This document shows positions 59,033 through 64,000 of a DNA stretch of 64,000 nucleotides, one piece after another. The stretch comes from Neisseria leonii (GTDB taxonomy: Bacteria; Pseudomonadota; Gammaproteobacteria; Burkholderiales; Neisseriaceae): NCBI RefSeq assembly GCF_028776105.2, contig NZ_CP145606.1, forward strand, positions 992,001-1,056,000, in the 5' to 3' direction. The notes below the pieces were generated by a model that searched no databases, was not told the DNA's origin, and saw nothing but the letters and a program-made list of their open reading frames with translations. The first letter of the stretch is position 1; every line of letters starts with the position of its first letter. A program made the position numbers and the translations under genes.

Positions 59033-59803
59033 ATGAATGCTCCCGCTTCCGGCCGCCGTTTCGGCGGCATCGGCCGCCTGTACGGCACGGCCGCTTTGCA
59101 GCGTTTCCATCATGCGCACATCTGCGTTGTCGGTGTGGGCGGGGTCGGGTCGTGGGCAGTAGAGGCACTCGCACGCAGCGGCATCGGCCGCCTGACCCTG
59201 ATTGATTTGGACAATATTGCCGAATCGAACACCAACCGCCAACTGCACGCCCTGACGGCCGATTTCGGCAAAGCCAAAGTGCGCGCGCTGCACGAGCGCA
59301 TTATGCAGATCAATCCGGACTGCACAGTGCACGAAGTCGAAGATTTTGTCGATGAAGACAATCTGGCCGAGCTGTTTGCCCGTCCGTTCGATTTTGTCAT
59401 CGACGCCATCGACCAAGTGCGCGTCAAAGCAGCAATGGCTGCGCATTTTGTCCGCACAGGCCGGCCTTTCATTGTCAGCGGCGGCGCGGGCGGGCAGAAA
59501 AACCCCGCGCTGATTCAGACGGCCGATTTGAGCCGCACCACCCACGACCCGCTGCTGGCCAATCTGCGCTATACCCTGCGCAAACGTTACGGCTTTTCCC
59601 GCGATACCCAACAGAAAATGCACGTTCCCTGCGTATTCTCCACCGAAAACATCACGCCGCCGCAAACCGCCGAAGCCTGTGATGCCGCCGCACCGCAAGG
59701 CTTGTCCTGCGCGGGCTACGGTGCGGCCATGCCGGTAACGGCCACATTCGGCCTTTACTGTGCCGCCGCCGCCCTCAACCATCTCGCCGCAGGCCGACCG
59801 TGA
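59033..59803 (+). CDS. tcdA: tRNA threonylcarbamoyladenosine dehydratase TcdA
   Basis: The 256-residue E1-like enzyme (CsdL/YgdL) cyclises t6A to ct6A in tRNA. The ATP loop is VVGVGGVGSWAVEALARSG; DLDNIAESNTNRQ binds ATP, and the substrate region has DAIDQVRVKAAM and GGAGGQKNP. It overlaps the scpA GTG start (GTGA). Confidence 0.93.
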   Translation: MNAPASGRRFGGIGRLYGTAALQRFHHAHICVVGVGGVGSWAVEALARSGIGRLTLIDLDNIAESNTNRQLHALTADFGKAKVRALHERIMQINPDCTVHEVEDFVDEDNLAELFARPFDFVIDAIDQVRVKAAMAAHFVRTGRPFIVSGGAGGQKNPALIQTADLSRTTHDPLLANLRYTLRKRYGFSRDTQQKMHVPCVFSTENITPPQTAEACDAAAPQGLSCAGYGAAMPVTATFGLYCAAAALNHLAAGRP

Positions 59804-60639
59804 GTCCGGCCTCTACCGCCCCTGCTGCCCAACCCACGCTGGCTTGGATTTTCGGCCAACCGGTTACCGATCTGCCGCAGGATCTGTTTATCCCGCCCGA
59901 CGCGCTCAAAGTGGTACTCAGCAGTTTTCAGGGGCCGCTGGATTTGCTGCTGTATCTGATCCGCAAACAGAATATCGATGTGCTGGATATTCCGATGACG
60001 CAGATTACCGAGCAATATCTGGCGTATATTGCGCAGATGGAAGCCGGCCAGTTCGATTTGGCAGCCGAATACCTGCTGATGGCGGCCGTTCTGATTGAAA
60101 TCAAATCGCGTCTGCTGCTGCCGCAAACCATCTCTGCCGCAGACGAAGAACCTGCCGATCCGCGCGCCGAACTGGTACGCCGCCTGCTGGCCTACGAACA
60201 AATGAAGCTGGCCGCCCAAGGCCTCGATGCCCTGCCCCGCGCGGGTCGCGATTTTGCCTGGGCTTACCTGCCGCTGGAAATTGCCGCCGAAGTGAAACTG
60301 CCCGAAGTGCAGCTGGCCGATCTGACACAGGCGTGGCTCGCCATTCTCTCGCGCGCCAAACACCATAAAAGCCACGAAGTGGTCCAGGAAACCATTTCCG
60401 TGCGCGCACAGATGAGCGCGATTTTACGCCGTCTGAATCAGGGCGGCTGCCGCTTCTCGCAACTCTTCTCCGCCGAGTGTACGCCGGCTCATCTGGTGGT
60501 CAGCTTTATTGCACTATTGGAATTGGCCAAAGAAGGGCTGGTCTGCATTGTCCAGCCGGAGAATTACAGCGAAATCGAAATCGCCCTCAACCAGACTGTG
60601 CAGGATACGGCCGCCGCAAACCGTTCGGAAAACGGATAA
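59800..60639 (+). CDS. scpA: Segregation and condensation protein ScpA
   Basis: The 279-residue kleisin links SMC and ScpB in chromosome condensation. FQGPLDLLLYLIRKQNIDVLDIPMTQITEQYL is the diagnostic N-terminal stretch; AEYLLMAAVLIEIKSRLLLP follows, and the C-terminal winged-helix ends SFIALLELAKEGLVCIVQ. The start is GTG 59800, overlapping tcdA by four bases. scpB is not in the window. Confidence 0.92.
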   Translation: MSPASTAPAAQPTLAWIFGQPVTDLPQDLFIPPDALKVVLSSFQGPLDLLLYLIRKQNIDVLDIPMTQITEQYLAYIAQMEAGQFDLAAEYLLMAAVLIEIKSRLLLPQTISAADEEPADPRAELVRRLLAYEQMKLAAQGLDALPRAGRDFAWAYLPLEIAAEVKLPEVQLADLTQAWLAILSRAKHHKSHEVVQETISVRAQMSAILRRLNQGGCRFSQLFSAECTPAHLVVSFIALLELAKEGLVCIVQPENYSEIEIALNQTVQDTAAANRSENG

Positions 60640-60691
60640 CTGACGGCAATGGTGGATTTATCGATCATTGATAACCAATAAATACCGCCGA

Positions 60692-60711
60692 GTCGGATTC
60701 AAGAATCCGAC
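60692..60711. repeat. GTCGGAT palindrome, copy 4
   Basis: GTCGGATTCAAGAATCCGAC has perfect 9-bp arms. It has the inverted orientation of copy 1, judged by the trailing CTAC, and lies between the convergent scpA and dnaB. Confidence 0.85.
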
Positions 60712-60731
60712 CTACGCGGATAAAAACAACA

Positions 60732-60772
60732 AGGCCGTCTGAAAAACCGCGCCCTCGGTTTTCAGACGGCCT
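60732..60772. terminator. DUS hairpin between scpA and dnaB
   Basis: AGGCCGTCTGAAAAACCG pairs with CGGTTTTCAGACGGCCT with one bulge, 12 bases from the dnaB stop. Confidence 0.7.
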
Positions 60773-60783
60773 CAACCGTTTCC

Positions 60784-62190
60784 CTAATCGTCCGTCATCG
60801 CCGAATCCGGCACATAAGCCGCATTGTCGAACTTGGTAAACTGCCCCATCCAAGTGAGAAACACCTTGCCGGTGGGACCGTTACGGTGTTTGCCAATAAT
60901 GCACTCGGCCAGGCCCTTCATCTGCGATTCCGCATTGTAATACTCGTCGCGGTACATAAACATAATCAGATCCGCATCCTGCTCGATTGCGCCCGATTCG
61001 CGCAGATCCGACATCATCGGCCGCTTGTCGGTACGGCTTTCCACCGCCCGGCTCAATTGCGACAGCGCGATAATCGGCACCTGCAATTCCCGCGCCAGAG
61101 CTTTGAGCGAGCGCGAAATTTCACCCAGCTCCGCCGTGCGGTTGTCATGGCGGCCGCTGCCCGACATCAGTTGCAGATAGTCGATCACAATCAGGCCGAG
61201 CTTGCCGTTAAACTGGCGTGCCAGCCGCCGCGCCCGTGCGCGCACTTCCAGTGCAGTCAACCCCGGTGTTTCATCAATAAACATCGGCGCATCCGACAAC
61301 TTGACAAATGCCTCCTGCAAACGCCCCCAATGTTCGTCCTGCAAACGGCCGGTTTTCAATACATGCTGATCCAGACGGCCGACCGAGCCGAGCATACGCA
61401 TCACCAGTTGCGCACCGCCCATCTCCATGGAAAACACCGCCACCGGCAACTTTTTCTCCACGGCCACATGCTCGGCAATATTGATGGAAAACGCGGTTTT
61501 CCCCATAGACGGCCGCCCGGCCACAATAATCAGGTCGCCCGCTTGAAGGCCGGATGTTTTTTTGTCCAAATCGATAAATCCGGTGGAAATACCCGTTACT
61601 TCGTCGGGATTCTCGCGCGAATACAGCATTTCGATACGCGCCACCACTTCTTCCAGCAGAGTCGGCATACTCAAAAAACCCTGCTGCGTACGCGCCGTCT
61701 GCTCGGCAATCTGGAAAACCCGGTTTTCCGCCTGATCCAGCAGCGCGGCGGCATCATTCCCCTGAGGGTTGTAGGCACTGCGCGCAATCTCCGTACCCAC
61801 CTCGGCCAGCTGGCGCATAATCGAACGCTCGCGCACAATTTCGGCATAACGGCGGATATTGGCCGCAGACGGCGTATTCTGCGCCAAGCCGATCAAATAA
61901 TCGAACCCGCCGGCCGCCTCCAACTCATCTTGACCGAGCAAAGCCTCCTGCACCGTAATCACATCGGCCGGCCGGTTCTGATGAATCAGCCCCGCCAGCG
62001 CACGGAAAATCACCCTGTGTTCGTGCCGGTAAAAATCACTCTCGGACACCACATCGGCAATCCGGTCCCATGCCTGATTTTCCAGCAGCAGACCACCCAA
62101 TACCGATTGCTCCGCCCCCACCGAATGCGGCGGCAGCAAACCGCTGATTTCACTGTTTTCAGACGGCATTCCGTCGGCAACATCGCTCAT
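60784..62190 (-). CDS. dnaB: Replicative DNA helicase DnaB
   Basis: The 468-residue hexameric helicase has an N-terminal domain (LPPHSVGAEQSVLGGLLLEN) and RecA-like ATPase with Walker A AGRPSMGKTAF, Walker B LIVIDYLQLMSG and the arginine finger region. No intein is present. ATG 62190 is preferred over GTG 62196 because CGGAG lies seven bases upstream. In N. meningitidis the minor-pilin cluster pilHIJK follows dnaB; here scpA is the convergent neighbour. Confidence 0.94.
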   Translation of the reverse strand: MSDVADGMPSENSEISGLLPPHSVGAEQSVLGGLLLENQAWDRIADVVSESDFYRHEHRVIFRALAGLIHQNRPADVITVQEALLGQDELEAAGGFDYLIGLAQNTPSAANIRRYAEIVRERSIMRQLAEVGTEIARSAYNPQGNDAAALLDQAENRVFQIAEQTARTQQGFLSMPTLLEEVVARIEMLYSRENPDEVTGISTGFIDLDKKTSGLQAGDLIIVAGRPSMGKTAFSINIAEHVAVEKKLPVAVFSMEMGGAQLVMRMLGSVGRLDQHVLKTGRLQDEHWGRLQEAFVKLSDAPMFIDETPGLTALEVRARARRLARQFNGKLGLIVIDYLQLMSGSGRHDNRTAELGEISRSLKALARELQVPIIALSQLSRAVESRTDKRPMMSDLRESGAIEQDADLIMFMYRDEYYNAESQMKGLAECIIGKHRNGPTGKVFLTWMGQFTKFDNAAYVPDSAMTDD

Positions 62191-62272
62191 CTCCACACTC
62201 CGAATACGGCAAAGCCGCTATTATATATGACCGGATACCGCAACACGGCTTACCCAATATAACTTTTATCTA

Positions 62273-62302
62273 TTGGTCTTTTTCTGCGTCAGCAGGTAAA
62301 AT
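62273..62302 (+). promoter_or_regulatory. Promoter of sodB
   Basis: TTGGTC (62273-62278) and TAAAAT (62297-62302) are 18 bases apart, placing the start near 62309, about 65 bases before sodB. Confidence 0.5.
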
Positions 62303-62313
62303 GGGCATGCACT

Positions 62314-62339
62314 AAAAAACGGCCGTTTCAGCCGTTTTT
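62314..62339 (+). terminator. Terminator-like hairpin in the sodB leader
   Basis: AAAAACGGC (62315-62323) pairs with GCCGTTTTT (62331-62339) around a 7-base loop, with the run of T in the right arm. It lies between the promoter and the sodB start. Confidence 0.55.
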
Positions 62340-62374
62340 CCGCCATTTCCAAACCAAGAAATCAGGAGCACATC

Positions 62375-62956
62375 ATGGAACACAAACTGCCCGAACTGCC
62401 CTACGCGCTTGACGCACTCGAACCGCACCTGTCCAAAGAAACTTTGGAATACCACTACGGCAAACACCATCAAACCTACATCACCAACCTGAACAACCAA
62501 ATCAAAGGCACCGAATTTGAAAACGCCTCTCTGGAAGAAATCGTGAAAAAATCTTCCGGCGGTGTATTCAACAATGCGGCGCAAACCTGGAACCACACTT
62601 TCTACTGGCTGGGTTTCACACCCGAAGGCCAAGGCAAGCCTTCCGGCGAACTGGCCGATAAAATCAACGCCAAATGGGGCAGTTTCGAAGCCTTCCAAGA
62701 AGCGTTCAATGCCTGTGCGGCCGGCACATTCGGCTCAGGCTGGGCTTGGCTGGTCAAAACACCGGCAGGCGAACTGGATCTGGTTTCCACTTCCAACGCC
62801 GCCACACCGCTGACCACCGAAAACACACCGCTGCTGACCTGCGATGTATGGGAACACGCCTACTACATCGACTACCGCAACAGCCGCCCGAACTACTTGA
62901 AAGGCTTCTGGGAAATCGTCAACTGGGACGAAGTCGCCCGCCGCTTTGCTGCCTGA
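62375..62956 (+). CDS. sodB: Iron superoxide dismutase
   Basis: The 193-residue enzyme dismutes superoxide in the cytoplasm. Iron ligands are His27, His74 and the Asp/His of [11 protein letters not shown]. Gln70 ([14 protein letters not shown]) marks the iron rather than manganese type. ATG 62375 follows AGGAG. It is divergent from dnaB, as in Neisseria, and ends in a clean terminator. Confidence 0.95.
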   Translation: MEHKLPELPYALDALEPHLSKETLEYHYGKHHQTYITNLNNQIKGTEFENASLEEIVKKSSGGVFNNAAQTWNHTFYWLGFTPEGQGKPSGELADKINAKWGSFEAFQEAFNACAAGTFGSGWAWLVKTPAGELDLVSTSNAATPLTTENTPLLTCDVWEHAYYIDYRNSRPNYLKGFWEIVNWDEVARRFAA

Positions 62957-63320
62957 TACGGTTCAACCCGATACTGCACACCTGCCCGATTGGGCAGGTT
63001 TTTTCATCCGAACAACCATATATCATCATATCCCGCCTGCCGCACTTATTCTTCTGCGACAGAGGCTCCCCCCGTTTAAGATAACAGCTATATCCGGTCA
63101 CATAATACTCAACATCTGCTCCGAAAATTCCTTCTCGCCCGTTCGCGAAATAACCCACCCAATCTTCACCGCTGCCGACACCCTGCATACAAACCATACT
63201 GTCGTCATGCTGCCTCGGCCAAAATGCCAACAACAGCAGGAAAAATCGACCGAAGCAGAAAACCCTGCCGGATTGCAGCAGAATATTGAAACTTTCCTGC
63301 GCAACATGAAAATTGAGCAA
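62919..63320 (-). pseudogene. Uncertain reading frame, possible decayed secreted protein
   Basis: On the minus strand this frame encodes a stretch that looks protein-like (RFFLLLLAFW, then GVGSGEDWVGYFANGRE, GIFGADVEYYVTGYSCYLKRG) with several cysteines. It lacks an ATG and a ribosome-binding site (a TTG would start at 63320) and runs through the sodB terminator into the sodB end. The plus strand over 63196-63368 also has coding-like sequence, so a decayed segment is likelier than a gene. Confidence 0.2.
62980..63004 (+). terminator. Intrinsic terminator of sodB
   Basis: ACCTGCCC/GGGCAGGT with loop GATT and a T-run. Confidence 0.9.
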
Positions 63321-63424
63321 GATTTACCGGCCGCCCATCTGCCTTACCGGCGCCGAGAGCAGTTTTGATGTGGTGTCATTGATGCAACGGCCAATGGAAA
63401 CAGAGCGCACATGATGGAACTTGC

Positions 63425-63473
63425 AATAAAAGGCCGTCTGAACACAGAAAAGCATTTCAGACGGCCTTTTATT
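63425..63473. terminator. 18-bp DUS hairpin
   Basis: AATAAAAGGCCGTCTGAA (63425-63442) and its exact complement (63456-63473). Flanking sequence (63369-63952) has no intact gene. Confidence 0.7.
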
Positions 63474-63509
63474 CCAAGCCTGAAAAACCAAACAAATTCA
63501 ACAGCATTT

Positions 63510-63591
63510 TTGAGCCACAGTCATCATCACCGGCATAAGCCCAGTTCGGGTTCCTTTATTTACCATCCGTTAAATTCAAAGAAACCCGACT
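63510..63591 (+). repeat. 82-bp dispersed repeat, copy 2
   Basis: It matches 221-302 at 72 of 82 positions in the same orientation. It lies 14 bases upstream of the ParA relic. Confidence 0.8.
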
Positions 63592-63604
63592 CTGTCTGCC
63601 CCCC

Positions 63605-63679
63605 ATAGTCCTCTTCTTTACTTCCACCAAAGGCGGTGTCGGTAAAGCTGCGTTAACCGCAAACTTGACCGGCTTGTAG
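63605..63679 (+). pseudogene. Relic of a ParA-type ATPase
   Basis: The frame reads VLFFTSTKGGVGKAALTANLTG then Leu and stop. KGGVGK followed by two small residues and LTANL is the deviant Walker A of ParA/MinD proteins (usually KGGVGKTT; here AA replaces TT). There is no start codon or ribosome-binding site and the frame ends after 24 codons. A later in-frame piece, RIQPIHI, could be a decayed continuation. It is a fragment only; ParA proteins are common on mobile islands. Confidence 0.55.
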
Positions 63680-63844
63680 CGGATCCAACCTATCCATATC
63701 CGGCACCCGCCTATTCGATATAGAAAATCTGTATTCTGTTCCGGAAACGGTACAGACCGGCCATGATTGTCGGCCGTTACCATGCCGAACCGGCATACGG
63801 AATCCACCCACGGATTTTCCGCTGCAAGCCCCGGCGGCCAAGAC

Positions 63845-63885
63845 AAAGGCCGTCTGAAAACGTTTTCCGTTTTCAGACGGCCTTT
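63845..63885. terminator. 18-bp DUS hairpin beside the Fe-S carrier gene
   Basis: AAAGGCCGTCTGAAAACG (63845-63862) and its complement (63868-63885), with T-run on the right; likely end of the minus-strand gene at 63953. Confidence 0.75.
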
Positions 63886-63952
63886 TCCGGCAAAATGGCA
63901 GAATACTGTTCAAATTAACGGTTACCTGCCAACCGGCCTCAACCGTTCCGGC

Positions 63953-64000
63953 TCAAACCGAAAAAGACGAACCGCATCCGCAGGTTGTTTGGGCATTCGG
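63953..64000 (-). CDS. C-terminus of an A-type iron-sulfur carrier (ErpA/IscA-like), partial
   Basis: The minus-strand frame at the window edge ends PNAQTTCGCGSSFSV and stop. The final CGCG plus SSFSV is the hallmark C-terminus of A-type carriers such as ErpA, with two of the three cluster cysteines. The rest of the gene is outside the window. Confidence 0.75.
   Translation of the reverse strand, partial: PNAQTTCGCGSSFSV

Noticed and set aside
60784..62190. Intein in DnaB
   Set aside because: Length and motifs are continuous; no inserted domain.

Overview
The window looks like core chromosome of a Neisseria-type betaproteobacterium. The 12-mer DNA uptake sequence AGGCCGTCTGAA (AG-DUS dialect) and its reverse complement recur throughout, mostly between genes and often as inverted pairs forming hairpins. 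Gene content also fits Neisseria: a CVHC-type DsbA, ponA divergent from pilMNOPQ, dnaB divergent from sodB, and a short-form hisG. The sequence is fairly GC-rich. No exact species is claimed.

Layout. 0-5 kb: the start of an RNA methyltransferase gene, mutY, relA and a SanA-like gene, separated by repeat-bearing spacers. 5-10 kb: a SCO copper chaperone, then hisG, a PIN-like gene and hisD, a possible prophage scrap and a DUF1841 gene. 10.4-10.8 kb: tmRNA (ssrA). 11-15.3 kb, minus strand: ung, ubiK, comM, a SPOR protein and dsbA. 15.6-20.2 kb, plus strand: a BetT-type transporter, waaF and aroA. 20.3-30 kb, minus strand: a formamidase-like gene, ccoG-fixH, and a fatty-acid beta-oxidation block (fadE, a fadN-type gene, fadA). 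30-34.5 kb, plus strand: a sulfate-binding lipoprotein, mnmA and fadD. 35-40 kb, minus strand: an alanine/glycine symporter and the recO-pdxJ-acpS-mutT-hypothetical run. 40-44 kb: bfd, a thioesterase, a DUF4198 periplasmic protein behind a Zur-type operator, a LysR regulator and rluE. 44-51 kb: ponA and pilMNOPQ. 51-56 kb: upp and a divergently arranged ferric-iron ABC transporter. 56-63 kb: an AI-2E-family permease, purM, uspA, tcdA-scpA, dnaB and sodB. 63-64 kb: a decayed segment with a ParA Walker-A relic and a second copy of a repeat seen near base 221, ending in the tail of an A-type Fe-S carrier gene.

Functionally this is mostly housekeeping: repair (mutY, ung, recO), stringent response, histidine, aromatic, purine and pyridoxal synthesis, respiration and metal supply. 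I see no complete new defence or mobile system. The strongest unusual signals are: (1) a pilMNOPQ cluster whose PilM has lost the recognisable actin-like ATP-binding motifs and whose PilN, PilO and PilQ are short; (2) a near-perfect Zur operator over the promoter of a DUF4198 gene; (3) a family of 20-bp palindromes with compensatory arm changes; (4) an 82-bp direct repeat with weak dif resemblance, one copy of which abuts a ParA relic; (5) apparent regulatory elements at the fbpA, sodB and symporter promoters.
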